Notes: generated by a model not told the origin, from the sequence alone. 64,000 nucleotides of DNA from CAMDTE01 sp034679985 (GCA_034679985.1 JAXITR010000001.1:1-64000); one strand, 5' to 3'. Positions 51,218 through 60,202 are shown, counted from the stretch's first letter. Translations and numbers: made by a program.

Positions 51218-53803
51218 TTAAGAACCGCAGGCCAAACAACCGTCTGGATCGTCCAAACTGCACGTGATGGCATCTTGAGCAGAATACTCCGTTGCAACGG
51301 ACGCAACCGGTGTAAACTGCATTTCCGGCAATTCGTTGGTCACGGAAACGGGTGCTGCGGCAGCAACAGCTGCAGCAGGAACAGCAAAGGCAACCGGCGC
51401 AGCAGCAGCAACTGCTTCACCAACGGCATGCGCAATCGGTGCGGCGGATACCGCAGAAACGACTGCTTCCACCGGCGCTGCCACCGGCGAAAATCCAGCT
51501 GCAACTTCTTGAACCTGAGGTGCCTCCTCAGCCTTCTTGGTTACGGTGAACTTAATAGCTGCCGAAGCAGCCTTAGTGCGCAGGTAGTACATACCGGTCT
51601 TCAAGCCTTTCTTCCAAGCGTGGAAGTGCATGGAGGTCAGTTTGCCCATGTTGGGCGCTTCCACAAACAAGTTCAAAGACTGGGACTGGTCGATGAACAG
51701 ACCGCGATCGGCCGCCATATCAATGATGTCCCGCATGGACATTTCCCAAACCGTTTTGTACAGCTCCTTGATGTTGTCCGGGATGGCGTCGATGCCTTGT
51801 ACCGAACCGTTGCTCGCCATGATGGCGTTCTTCATTTCGTCGTTCCAAAGGCCCAATTTTACCAAGTCCAGCAGCAAGTGCTTGTTGACCACAATGAATT
51901 CTCCAGAGAGAACCCGACGCGTGTAAATGTTGGTGGTGTACGGCTCAAAGCACTCGTTGTTGCCCAAGATTTGGCTGGTGGATGCGGTAGGCATGGGCGC
52001 TACCAACAAGGAGTTGCGCACGCCGTGTGCTGCAATTTCTTGACGCAACGCTTTCCAGTCCCAACGTCCGCTCAACGCATCTTCACTGACGCCCCACAGG
52101 TTGAATTGGAATTCGCCCTTGCTGATGGGTGAACCTTCGTAGGACTCGTACTTACCGTCTACTTTGGCCAAATCGCAACTGGACTTCAGAGCAGCAAAGT
52201 AAATGGTTTCAAAAATGTCTTTGTTCAGCTGACGCGCCTCGTTGGACGTAAAGGGGTAGCGCAGCGCAATGAACGCATCGGCCAAGCCCTGCACGCCCAA
52301 GCCCACCGGACGGTGGCGCATGTTGGAATTGCGGGCTTCTGCTACCGGATAGTAGTTGCGGTCGATGACTTTGTTCAGGTTCTTGGTGACTTTGTAGGTC
52401 ACGTCGTACAGCATCTGGTGGTTGAACTGGCCGTCCTCAATGAAGCGCGGCAGCGCAATGGAGGCCAGGTTGCAGACGGCCACTTCGTCCGGAGCGGTGT
52501 ACTCCAAAATCTCCGTGCACAGGTTGGACGAACGAATGACGCCCAGGTTCTTTTGGTTGCTCTTGGCGTTGCAGGCATCCTTGTACAGCATGTACGGGGT
52601 ACCGGTCTCGATTTGGGCTTCCAAAACTTTCTGCCACAGTTCGCGCGCCTTGATGGTCTTGCGGCCCTTTCCTTCGGACTCGTACTTGTGGTAGAGCGCC
52701 TCAAAATCAGCACCGTACGTATCGTACAAGCCGGGGCATTCGTTGGGGCACATGAGGGTCCAGGTGCTGTCTTCCTCCACGCGCTTCATGAACAAGTCTG
52801 GAATCCACAAGGCGTAGAACAAATCACGGGCGCGCAATTCTTCCTTACCCGTGTTCTTTTTGAGGTCCAAAAAGTCAAACACATCCGCGTGCCACGGTTC
52901 CAAGTAGATAGCAAACGAACCTTTGCGCTTGCCGCCCCCTTGGTCCACGTAGCGAGCGGTGTCGTTGAAGACGCGCAACAAGGGAACAATGCCGTTGGAG
53001 GTGCCGTTGGTGCCCCGGATGTAGGATCCGGTGGCGCGGATGTTGTGGATGCTCAAACCGATGCCGCCGGCGGACTGCGAGATGCGCGCGGTCTGTTTCA
53101 ACGTGTCGTAGATGCCGTCGATGGAGTCGTCCTTCATCTGCAGCAAAAAACAGCTAGACATCTGAGGTTTGGGCGTTCCGGCGTTGAAGAGCGTGGGCGT
53201 GGCGTGGGTAAACAAACCCTTGGACATCATGTTGTAGGTCTCCACCGCCGCCTCAATATCGTCCTTGTGGATGCCCACAGAAACGCGCATGAGCATGTGC
53301 TGGGGGCGCTCGGCTACCTTGCCGTCAATCCGGAGCAAGTAGCTGCGCTCCAGGGTTTTTAAGCCAAAGTAGTCGTAGTTGAAGTCGCGGTCGTAGATGG
53401 CCGCGGAATCCAAGCGCTCGGCGTGCTGTTCAATGATTTCCATGACGTCGTCTGCTACCATGGGCGCGGCCTTGCCGGTCTTGGAGTTGACGTACGTGTA
53501 GAGAGCGCGCATGGTCTCGCTGAACGACTTGGTGGTGTTCTTGTGCAGGTTGCTCACCGCCACACGCGCAGCAAGTTGTGCGTAGTCCGGGTGGCGAACC
53601 GTCATGGAGGCAGACACCTCCGCGGCCAGATTGTCCAACTCGGAAGTGGTCACACCGTCGTACAGACCCTCAATGACGCGCATGGCAACAGCTACGGGAT
53701 CCACCAACGGACTCAGTCCGTAGCAGAGTTTTTGAATCCGCGCGGTGATTTTATCGAACTTGACCTCTTCGCGGTGGCCGTCGCGTTTAACTACGTGCAT
53801 CAT
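51218..53803 (-). CDS. nrdA: ribonucleoside-diphosphate reductase alpha subunit, class Ia
   Basis: Reduces NDPs to dNDPs with a radical from NrdB. The 861-residue protein has an N-terminal ATP-cone (1-90), the conserved cysteine of MSSCFLLQM, the active-site SSNLCTEI and VCNLASIAL, and the C-terminal CLACGS pair. Between the core and that tail (about 765-835) is an Ala/Val-rich low-complexity linker with many short repeats of AAA and APV, longer than I would expect. MMHVVK gives ATG at 53803 or 53800. It lies 51 bp downstream of nrdB and ends at the terminator at 51171. Confidence 0.96.
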   Translation of the reverse strand: MMHVVKRDGHREEVKFDKITARIQKLCYGLSPLVDPVAVAMRVIEGLYDGVTTSELDNLAAEVSASMTVRHPDYAQLAARVAVSNLHKNTTKSFSETMRALYTYVNSKTGKAAPMVADDVMEIIEQHAERLDSAAIYDRDFNYDYFGLKTLERSYLLRIDGKVAERPQHMLMRVSVGIHKDDIEAAVETYNMMSKGLFTHATPTLFNAGTPKPQMSSCFLLQMKDDSIDGIYDTLKQTARISQSAGGIGLSIHNIRATGSYIRGTNGTSNGIVPLLRVFNDTARYVDQGGGKRKGSFAIYLEPWHADVFDFLDLKKNTGKEELRARDLFYALWIPDLFMKRVEEDSTWTLMCPNECPGLYDTYGADFEALYHKYESEGKGRKTIKARELWQKVLEAQIETGTPYMLYKDACNAKSNQKNLGVIRSSNLCTEILEYTAPDEVAVCNLASIALPRFIEDGQFNHQMLYDVTYKVTKNLNKVIDRNYYPVAEARNSNMRHRPVGLGVQGLADAFIALRYPFTSNEARQLNKDIFETIYFAALKSSCDLAKVDGKYESYEGSPISKGEFQFNLWGVSEDALSGRWDWKALRQEIAAHGVRNSLLVAPMPTASTSQILGNNECFEPYTTNIYTRRVLSGEFIVVNKHLLLDLVKLGLWNDEMKNAIMASNGSVQGIDAIPDNIKELYKTVWEMSMRDIIDMAADRGLFIDQSQSLNLFVEAPNMGKLTSMHFHAWKKGLKTGMYYLRTKAASAAIKFTVTKKAEEAPQVQEVAAGFSPVAAPVEAVVSAVSAAPIAHAVGEAVAAAAPVAFAVPAAAVAAAAPVSVTNELPEMQFTPVASVATEYSAQDAITCSLDDPDGCLACGS

Positions 53804-53854
53804 GGGGCGTACTATGTGATCGGTGGGGTGATGGGGTGATGGGAGCGCAGGCTT

Positions 53855-54847
53855 TTAGAAATCTGCGTCTAAATTGAAGGCTGCGTCCGCAGCGGCTTCT
53901 TCTTTGGTGCCAACGCCGGCTTTGCGGTACTCGGCCACGCGCTTTTCAAAGAAATTGGTTTTGCCTTCCAAGGAGATCATTTCCATGAAGTCAAACGGAT
54001 TCTCGGAATGGAACATTTTCTCGCACTTCAGCTCGGTCAAGAGGCGGTCGGCCACAAATTCCAAGTAGCTCACCATGAGCCGACTGTTCATGCCGATCAG
54101 GTCCACCGGAAGGGATTCTGTGATGAACTCGCGCTCAATGGCCAAGGCCTCTACAATGATTTGCTGGATGCGCTCCTTGGGGACTTTGTTGACCAAGTGG
54201 TTGTTGTGCAGGTGCACGGCAAAGTCGCAGTGCATTCCTTCGTCGCGGGAAATCAGCTCGTTGGAGAAGGTCAATCCGGGCATGAGGCCGCGCTTCTTGA
54301 GCCAGAAAATGGAGCAGAAAGCGCCGCTGAAGAAGATGCCTTCTACGGCCGCAAATGCAATCAAACGCTCGGCGAAGGAAGGAGACTCAATCCAACGCAA
54401 AGCCCAGTCTGCCTTCTTCTTGATGGCGTCGAAGGTGTCGATGGCGTGGAACAATTTGTCGCGCTCGGCGGGGTCCTTGATGTAGGTGTCGATCAACAAC
54501 GAATACGTTTCGCTGTGGATGTTCTCCATCATGATTTGGAACCCGTAGAAAAACTTAGCCTCGGTGTACTGCACCTCGTTCACGAAATTCTCCGCCAGGT
54601 TTTCGTTGACGATTCCGTCCGATGCGGCAAAAAAGGCCAGAATGTGCTTGATGAAGTACTGCTCTTCCGCGGTGAGTTTGGTTTCCCAATCCACCAAGTC
54701 CTGACTCATGTCAATTTCTTCCGCCGTCCAAAAGCTCGCTTCTGACTTCTTGTAGATGTTCCAAATATCGTGGTGTTCAATGGGGAAAAGCACAAACCGG
54801 TTGCGGTTGTCGCGCAGGATGGGTTCGTCGTTTTGGGGCGTATGCAT
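53855..54847 (-). CDS. nrdB: ribonucleoside-diphosphate reductase beta subunit
   Basis: Holds the diiron site and tyrosyl radical that activate NrdA. The 330-residue protein resembles eukaryotic R2: SFWTAEEIDMSQDLVDWE (first iron ligand), HILAFFAASDGIVNEN, and MENIHSETYS with Glu, His and the radical Tyr spaced as in the family (E-x2-H-x3-Y). RDEGMHCDFAVHL supplies the second metal set. Start is the ATG at 54847. The 236 bp upstream (54848-55083) hold no gene that I can see. It leads the nrdB-nrdA run. Confidence 0.95.
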   Translation of the reverse strand: MHTPQNDEPILRDNRNRFVLFPIEHHDIWNIYKKSEASFWTAEEIDMSQDLVDWETKLTAEEQYFIKHILAFFAASDGIVNENLAENFVNEVQYTEAKFFYGFQIMMENIHSETYSLLIDTYIKDPAERDKLFHAIDTFDAIKKKADWALRWIESPSFAERLIAFAAVEGIFFSGAFCSIFWLKKRGLMPGLTFSNELISRDEGMHCDFAVHLHNNHLVNKVPKERIQQIIVEALAIEREFITESLPVDLIGMNSRLMVSYLEFVADRLLTELKCEKMFHSENPFDFMEMISLEGKTNFFEKRVAEYRKAGVGTKEEAAADAAFNLDADF

Positions 54848-55083
54848 ATTTGGTAACTTTTTGAAAATCAGTACTTTAGGTTTTGGCTGGGGGACAGGCA
54901 AGCCTGCAGCCAGTCTTCTGCTCTACAAATTTTGCGAATCAATCGGGGTCCCGCAAGCGGTAGATTTTAACATTCGGGTGTAGTTTTCAACACCCCCTCC
55001 GGAAGCCCGCATCGGCAAAGCCGCGCGGACGTTGGTATTTGAATTGCGCAAGTCCCTCGCGAGCTATTTTGCGAAAAACTAAT

Positions 55084-55671
55084 TCACACCGCGTCCGGCG
55101 AATTGTTGATAAACTCACCCACTTCGGACAGCTCCGCGTACCATGCTTCCCCGTAGGCCCGAATCAACGGCTCTTTCAGGAATTTATAGATTGGAACTTT
55201 CAGAGATTCACCCAGTTGGCAGGCCGGAGCGCAGACGCTCCAGCGGTGGTAATTCAACGCATCAAAAGACCGGTATCGGGTCACTCGGATGGGGTATAAA
55301 TGGCACGACAACGGTTTCTTAAACGAAACGGCGCCGTCCCGGTGCGCTTGTTCGATGGCGCACAAAGCCGTACCGCGGTCGTCAAAAACAACATAGGCAC
55401 ACGCGCCCCCGGGAGAAACCAAAGGAGTGACTTTTTCGCCGTCCACATCCGTCACCCAAGCGCCCTCGCGCGCCAGAGCCGCGCGCCCTTCGTCGTTGAG
55501 GTACGGATCCACTGCCGCTTGAATGGATTCCAACACAGAGCACTCGTCGTCGGACAACGGTGCGCCGCTGTCGCCTTCAATGCAGCACGCCCCTTTGCAG
55601 GCGGTTAAATCACAGACAAATGCGTTGCTGAATACCGACTCGGCCACAATGGTTTTTCCCACTTCTACCAT
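55084..55671 (-). CDS. DUF3109 family cysteine-rich protein
   Basis: The 195-residue protein matches DUF3109: VCDLTACKGACCIEGDSGAPL near the start, then CAYVVFDDRG, CAIEQAHRDG, SCHLYPIRV and CAPACQLGE, a set of cysteines fit to bind metal or an iron-sulfur cluster (inference). Function is unknown. The ATG at 55671 lies 5 nt after a TACCTTTG element. It is divergent from marC with only 40 bp between the start codons. Confidence 0.9.
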   Translation of the reverse strand: MVEVGKTIVAESVFSNAFVCDLTACKGACCIEGDSGAPLSDDECSVLESIQAAVDPYLNDEGRAALAREGAWVTDVDGEKVTPLVSPGGACAYVVFDDRGTALCAIEQAHRDGAVSFKKPLSCHLYPIRVTRYRSFDALNYHRWSVCAPACQLGESLKVPIYKFLKEPLIRAYGEAWYAELSEVGEFINNSPDAV

Positions 55672-55676
55672 AGGTG

Positions 55677-55702
55677 CAAAGGTAGGAGATGAAGTACCTT
55701 TG
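55677..55702. promoter_or_regulatory. interlocked divergent promoters of DUF3109 (-) and marC (+)
   Basis: Two perfect TACCTTTG elements face away from each other: minus at 55677-55684 and + at 55695-55702, starts 18 bp apart. Each -7 lies in the -33 region of the other promoter, so polymerase can probably bind only one at a time. Confidence 0.75.
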
Positions 55703-55711
55703 CAGGGCGTT

Positions 55712-56287
55712 ATGGGATTCTCATTCTCGGAAATACTTTCGGCCACCATGGTCTTGTTTGCGGTGATTGACATCGTGGGGAGCATTCCCTTGATTGTCTC
55801 CCTCCGCGAGCGGGTGGGCCACATTCAATCCGAAAAAGCGACGGTGGCGTCCGTGGTCATCATGGTGTTGTTTTTGTTCTTTGGCGACGCCTTCCTGCAC
55901 CTGTTTGGCGTGGACATCCACTCCTTTGCCGTGGCCGGATCCTTTGTCCTGTTTTTCTTGGCCATGGAAATGATTCTGGGCATTCGCATCTACCGAGACG
56001 CCGAACCGGAATCTGCTAGCATTGTGCCCATTGCTTTTCCCCTTGTGGCGGGCGCGGGCACCCTCACCACCTTGGTTTCCATCAAGAGCCAGTATGCCGC
56101 CATCAACATCTTGATTGCCATTCTCTTAAACGCCATTCTTGTGTATTTTGTATTGCAAAATTCAAAGCGCATAGCGGACGTCATCGGCAAAAACGGAATC
56201 AACATTCTGCGCAAAGTGTTCGGCATTGTGCTGCTCGCCATTGCGGTCCGTCTCTTCACCTCCAACTGGTCAACTCTACTCGCATGA
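55712..56287 (+). CDS. MarC family integral membrane protein
   Basis: The 191-residue protein has six hydrophobic helices as in the MarC/UPF0056 family (FAVIDIVGSIPLIVSL; IVPIAFPLVAGAGTLTTLV; NAILVYFVL). Members were once linked to multiple antibiotic resistance but no transport function is proven. The ATG at 55712 is 9 nt after a TACCTTTG element. The stop overlaps the glyS start by 4 bp (ATGA). Confidence 0.92.
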   Translation: MGFSFSEILSATMVLFAVIDIVGSIPLIVSLRERVGHIQSEKATVASVVIMVLFLFFGDAFLHLFGVDIHSFAVAGSFVLFFLAMEMILGIRIYRDAEPESASIVPIAFPLVAGAGTLTTLVSIKSQYAAINILIAILLNAILVYFVLQNSKRIADVIGKNGINILRKVFGIVLLAIAVRLFTSNWSTLLA

Positions 56288-57828
56288 GCCTTACCCCCGA
56301 AGACCGCTTCAAAGCGGTCGTAGCCCACGCCAAAGAATACGGCTTTGTCTTCCAAAGCTCTGAGATTTACGACGGACTGGCCGCCGTGTACGACTACGGT
56401 CAAAACGGTTCTTTGTTGAAAAACAACCTCAAAGAATACTGGTGGCGCTCCATGGTGCAGCTGCACGAGAACATTGTGGGCATCGACTCCGCCATTTTCA
56501 TGCACCCCACCACCTGGAAAGCCTCCGGGCACGTGGACGCCTTCAACGATCCTTTGATCGACAACAAGGACAGCAAGAAGCGTTACCGGGCCGACGTCTT
56601 GGTGGAAGAGTACGTGGAGAAAATTCGCCAAAAAGCGGAAAAGGAAGTAACCAAGGCCGCCCAACGGTTTGGGGAAACGTTTGACGAGGCGTTGTACCGC
56701 CAAACCAACCCCCGCGTGGTGGAGTACCTTACCAAGGCAGACGCCGTCATGGCGCGCTTTGTTCAAGCTCTGGAGGCCGGCGATTTAGAAGCCGTTCGCC
56801 AAGTCATTTTGGACGAAGGCATTGCGTGCCCCGTTAGCGGCACCAAAAACTGGACCGAGGTGCGCCAGTTCAACTTGATGTTCGGCACCAAAATGGGCAG
56901 TGTGGCGGAAGGCTCCACGGACCTCTACCTCCGCCCGGAAACCGCCCAAGGGATCTTTGTCAATTTTCTAAACGTCCACAAAACCGGACGCACCAAAATT
57001 CCATTTGGCATTGCCCAAATTGGAAAGGCCTTCCGCAACGAAATCGTCGCCCGGCAATTCATTTTCCGGATGCGCGAGTTCGAACAAATGGAAATGCAGT
57101 TTTTTGTGGCGCCGGGCACCGAGATGGAATGGTACGAGGCCTGGAAAGAAAAACGCATGGCGTGGCACCGCAACCTGGGCTTCTCCGCGAGCAAGTACCG
57201 CTTTCACGACCACGACAAGCTGGCGCACTACGCCAACGCTGCGGCGGACATTGAGTTCGAGTTCCCCTTTGGCTTCAAAGAATTGGAAGGCATTCACAGC
57301 CGGACCGATTTTGACTTGCGCAACCACGAAGCGTTTTCCGGCAAAAAACTGCAGGTCTTTGATCCGGAGTCCAACTCCTCGTACATCCCGTACGTGGTAG
57401 AGACGTCTGTAGGTTTGGACCGCCTCTTCCTTGCGGTTCTATCTACCGCCTACGACGAAGAGACCCTGGCCGACGGTTCTGTGCGGACGGTCTTGCACCT
57501 CCCTGCCGCTTTGGCGCCAACCAAAGCAGCCGTCCTCCCGTTGGTCAAAAAAGACGGTTTGCCGGAATTGGCTCACCAACTGTTGCACTCGCTTAAATTC
57601 GAATTCCAAATGGCCTACGATGAAAAGGACGCCATTGGAAGACGCTACCGCAGACAAGACGCTTTGGGCACGCCCATCTGCATTACCGTGGACCACGAAA
57701 GCCTTACGGACGGCGCAGCCACACTGCGTTACCGCGATACCATGCACCAAGAACGATTGCCCTTTGATGCTATCCCTGCGAAAATCAGGGAAATGACCAG
57801 CATGGAGGCACTTTTAAAACAATTGTAA
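56284..57828 (+). CDS. glyS: glycyl-tRNA synthetase, dimeric class II type
   Basis: Charges tRNA-Gly. The 514-residue protein has the N-terminal SSEIYDGLAAVYDYGQNGSLLKNN segment, class II motif 2 FRNEIVARQFIFRMREFEQMEMQFF, and motif 3 ETSVGLDRLFLAVL, followed by a C-terminal anticodon-binding domain (about 405-514). It is the alpha2 type seen in eukaryotes and many Bacteroidota, not the alpha2beta2 type of proteobacteria. Translation is coupled to marC. Confidence 0.97.
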   Translation: MSLTPEDRFKAVVAHAKEYGFVFQSSEIYDGLAAVYDYGQNGSLLKNNLKEYWWRSMVQLHENIVGIDSAIFMHPTTWKASGHVDAFNDPLIDNKDSKKRYRADVLVEEYVEKIRQKAEKEVTKAAQRFGETFDEALYRQTNPRVVEYLTKADAVMARFVQALEAGDLEAVRQVILDEGIACPVSGTKNWTEVRQFNLMFGTKMGSVAEGSTDLYLRPETAQGIFVNFLNVHKTGRTKIPFGIAQIGKAFRNEIVARQFIFRMREFEQMEMQFFVAPGTEMEWYEAWKEKRMAWHRNLGFSASKYRFHDHDKLAHYANAAADIEFEFPFGFKELEGIHSRTDFDLRNHEAFSGKKLQVFDPESNSSYIPYVVETSVGLDRLFLAVLSTAYDEETLADGSVRTVLHLPAALAPTKAAVLPLVKKDGLPELAHQLLHSLKFEFQMAYDEKDAIGRRYRRQDALGTPICITVDHESLTDGAATLRYRDTMHQERLPFDAIPAKIREMTSMEALLKQL

Positions 57829-57845
57829 TTTTTTTTTCACGACCC

Positions 57846-57875
57846 TTGTTGAAGTATTGAAAATTCCTACCTTTG
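57846..57875 (+). promoter_or_regulatory. complete promoter TTG-N19-TACCTTTG of the small lipoprotein gene
   Basis: TTG (57846-57848), a 19-nt spacer and a perfect TAnnTTTG (57868-57875), the full Bacteroidota consensus. The leader then runs about 40 nt and ends in an A-rich tract just before the ATG, a feature of strongly translated genes in this phylum. Confidence 0.8.
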
Positions 57876-57919
57876 TCCCGGATTTCGAGCTTAACTCACC
57901 CAAAAAAACAAAACAAAAA

Positions 57920-58108
57920 ATGAAAAAAGTTGCCTTCTTCATGAGCGCTTTCGCTCTGGTAGCTTTGGTTGCTTGCAATGGCGCCGAAGAAACGACCACC
58001 GACGAAACTGCTGTAGACACGGTTGTTGAAGCTACCGTTGACACTGCTGCTGCTGCCGCTGACACTACTGTTGACGCTGCTGCTGACGCTGAAGCTGCTG
58101 CTGAATAA
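57920..58108 (+). CDS. small acidic lipoprotein
   Basis: A 62-residue protein: signal peptide MKKVAFFMSAFALVALVACNG with lipobox (Cys at 16 of LVAC-type), then a short acidic tail rich in Thr, Ala and Asp with repeated DT, TV and AAAD units and no aromatic residue. The mature part is probably disordered. The promoter is the best match to consensus in the window and the leader is A-rich, so it should be highly expressed. A terminator follows 24 bp after the stop. No family recognised. Confidence 0.8.
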   Translation: MKKVAFFMSAFALVALVACNGAEETTTDETAVDTVVEATVDTAAAAADTTVDAAADAEAAAE

Positions 58109-58132
58109 TCCAGCACTGCACAACGCAAAGAG

Positions 58133-58156
58133 AGCCGCCCTTGGGCGGCTTTTTTT
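58133..58156 (+). terminator. intrinsic terminator after the small lipoprotein gene
   Basis: Stem AGCCGCCC / GGGCGGCT with a 2-nt loop and a T7 run. Confidence 0.9.
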
Positions 58157-58183
58157 ATGCGCTAGTGCGCCAAACAAGCTGCT

Positions 58184-59647
58184 TTAGGGGCGCGTGCGCT
58201 TCAACTGAGCCAAAGCTGCGTCCACGGCGTAGTCGCGCGTCAATTGCAGCTCCAAGGACGCTTGAGCACCGCGCTGGAAGCGGATTTGCTCCAACGTCAA
58301 GGCAAACCGGATCCACTCCACGTCTTGTTCCGTCATGGAGGCCACCGCCTCCTCCAAGCCCGCCTCGGCCAGGAACTCCCACAAACGTTCGTCGGTCACC
58401 CAAACTTCCTGGGTGCGTCCTCGGTCTTGTTCTGCCCAAGAAAAAGTCAGTCGGTCAAAGACCTCCAGTTGCCGTATGGACCCCAGCCAATGCGGTCCGT
58501 ACAAGGTATCCGCAGACAATTCAACGTTTGGCCGCAGTCCGCCCGTTCCATCGCTGGAGCCACCTTTGCCCAAGCGTTGGATGTTCTTCTTTTTGGGCGT
58601 GAGGTAAACGGCCGTTGTCAAGCGCAGGCGAGATCCGTCGCGCAACACACGCTCGTCTTGAACCAAGCCCTTGCCAAAGGTGTTTTTTCCCACCAATAGA
58701 GCCCGACGGTGGTCCTGCAGCGCGGCCGCAAAAATTTCCGCGGAGGAAGCCGTCTCCCCGTCCACCAAAACCACGACCGCTCCTTTTTCAAAAGACCCCC
58801 CTGCCGTCGCTACCGTGCGTTCGGGCGGCCCGGTTCGACCCACGGTCCACACCACGGTTTTTCCCGCAGATAAAAACTCATCCGCCGCCGCCACGCCCGC
58901 GGCCAAAAATCCGCCACCATTGCCGCGCAAGTCCACCACCACCCCGGAAAGACGCTCGCGTTTGGCTTGGCGCAGGAAACTCCGAACTTCTTCCGGTGTG
59001 TGCTCGCCAAATCGTTCAATGCGCAAGTAGCCCACGCGGCCGGAGTCCAGTCGGGCCGCACGAACACTGGGCACCGCAATGGACGCTCGTTGAACCGTCA
59101 CTTGACGGACCGATTTGGCGCGCGGTGACCAAACGGAAACCTGAACGGAAGATCCTGCCGGCCCCTTCAATACACCTACCAAGCTGTCCGACGACCATCC
59201 TACAACGGAAACCCCGTCGACGGCAATCAGCCGATCGCCCGGCCGCAGCCCTTTCTTGCGCGCCGGACCCCGCACCGAAACCACCGCGACCGTATCGCGA
59301 ATCCACCGGTACTCCATGCCAATGCCCTCGTAGGCGCCTGCCAACTCTTCCTCCAAGCGCAGGGCATCGGACTCCGGCAAATAAACCGAGTGGGGGTCCA
59401 GTCGGCCCAGAACGTCGTTGAACGTGACCTCTACTAAAGAATCAACGGCAACTGGGTGCACGTACTCGTCCGCAACAATGCCCAAAAATTCCTGAAACTT
59501 GCGCGCCGCCCGAGCTTCGGGACCGGTTTCCCAAGACATTCCCCGGCTACCCAGCCAAATACCAGCCCCCAAACCCACGAGCAAACAAGCGCCCGCTACC
59601 AAGGCCCATTGGGCTGTCTTAGAAAAAGTTTTTTGTTTTGGGGGCAT
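58184..59647 (-). CDS. S41 family C-terminal processing protease with PDZ domain
   Basis: Cuts proteins from their C-terminal side in the periplasm. The 487-residue protein has an N-terminal membrane helix (about 11-32), the S41 scaffold, a PDZ domain (about 115-185, RKKGLRPGDRLIAVDGVSV), and the catalytic Ser in DGETASSAEIFAAAL with the Lys in LLVGKNTFGKGLVQ. Length and layout match Bacteroidota CtpA-type proteins. The start is ATG at 59647, 3 nt after the dCMP deaminase stop. The pair could be co-transcribed. Confidence 0.93.
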   Translation of the reverse strand: MPPKQKTFSKTAQWALVAGACLLVGLGAGIWLGSRGMSWETGPEARAARKFQEFLGIVADEYVHPVAVDSLVEVTFNDVLGRLDPHSVYLPESDALRLEEELAGAYEGIGMEYRWIRDTVAVVSVRGPARKKGLRPGDRLIAVDGVSVVGWSSDSLVGVLKGPAGSSVQVSVWSPRAKSVRQVTVQRASIAVPSVRAARLDSGRVGYLRIERFGEHTPEEVRSFLRQAKRERLSGVVVDLRGNGGGFLAAGVAAADEFLSAGKTVVWTVGRTGPPERTVATAGGSFEKGAVVVLVDGETASSAEIFAAALQDHRRALLVGKNTFGKGLVQDERVLRDGSRLRLTTAVYLTPKKKNIQRLGKGGSSDGTGGLRPNVELSADTLYGPHWLGSIRQLEVFDRLTFSWAEQDRGRTQEVWVTDERLWEFLAEAGLEEAVASMTEQDVEWIRFALTLEQIRFQRGAQASLELQLTRDYAVDAALAQLKRTRP

Positions 59648-59650
59648 GGC

Positions 59651-60094
59651 TCAACCCAAATCGGTTGCTTGCGCGTCTTCAAACGGAAGGTAATCCAACT
59701 GCACTCCGGCCTTGGCCAAAAAATCCAAACCCGTAGTGTCTTTGTAGTTGTCTGCATACACCACCCGCACAATTCCGGACTGGTGGATCAGCTTGCTGCA
59801 ATCGCGGCAGGGACTCATGGTCAGGTACAGGGTAGCTCCGGAACAACTTTGTGTAGAAGAGGCTACTTTTAAAATAGCGTTGGCCTCTGCGTGGAGGACG
59901 TACCACTTGGTGTCTCCCAACTCTTCCTCGCACGGATTCTCAAACCCAGTTGGGGTACCGTTAAATCCGTCGGAAATGATGGTTCTGCCTCGAACTATGA
60001 GCGCGCCTACTTGCCTTCGCGCGCAGTGCGAGAGCGAGGCCCACTCTCGAGCCATCCGGAGGTATGTCCGGTCATAACGCTCTTGCTTCGTCAT
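59651..60094 (-). CDS. dCMP deaminase
   Basis: Deaminates dCMP to dUMP in pyrimidine deoxynucleotide synthesis. The 147-residue protein has the zinc site HAEANAIL (His, catalytic Glu) and MSPCRDCSKLI (two Cys) and the N-terminal DRTYLRMAREWASLSHC segment, which is typical for the deoxycytidylate deaminase group. The ATG at 60094 gives a complete domain; longer frames would run through the tRNA-Leu gene. The tRNA lies 12 bp upstream, so the gene may be transcribed together with it. Confidence 0.9.
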   Translation of the reverse strand: MTKQERYDRTYLRMAREWASLSHCARRQVGALIVRGRTIISDGFNGTPTGFENPCEEELGDTKWYVLHAEANAILKVASSTQSCSGATLYLTMSPCRDCSKLIHQSGIVRVVYADNYKDTTGLDFLAKAGVQLDYLPFEDAQATDLG

Positions 60095-60106
60095 GAGGAG
60101 GTTTTG

Positions 60107-60187
60107 TGCCCAGGGCGGGAATCGAACCCGCACACCAGAGGTACACGAGTTTGAGTCGTGCGCGTCTACCAATTCCGCCACCTGGGC
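60107..60187 (-). tRNA. tRNA-Leu, anticodon CAA
   Basis: A class II tRNA of 81 nt. Acceptor GCCCAGG pairs with CCTGGGC, the discriminator is A, and CCA is not encoded. Anticodon loop CTCAAAC gives CAA, reading UUG. D stem and variable arm fit leucine tRNA. Confidence 0.94.
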
Positions 60188-60202
60188 TGGTGTGTTACGA
60201 GG

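Noticed and set aside
53804..53854. GGGGTGAT repeats between nrdB and nrdA
   Set aside because: Two or three copies of a short G-rich unit in a 51-bp gap, with no structure or known motif. Too small to call.
54848..55083. Possible gene or RNA in the gap before nrdB
   Set aside because: No frame with protein-like features and no conserved RNA structure could be seen in these 236 bp.
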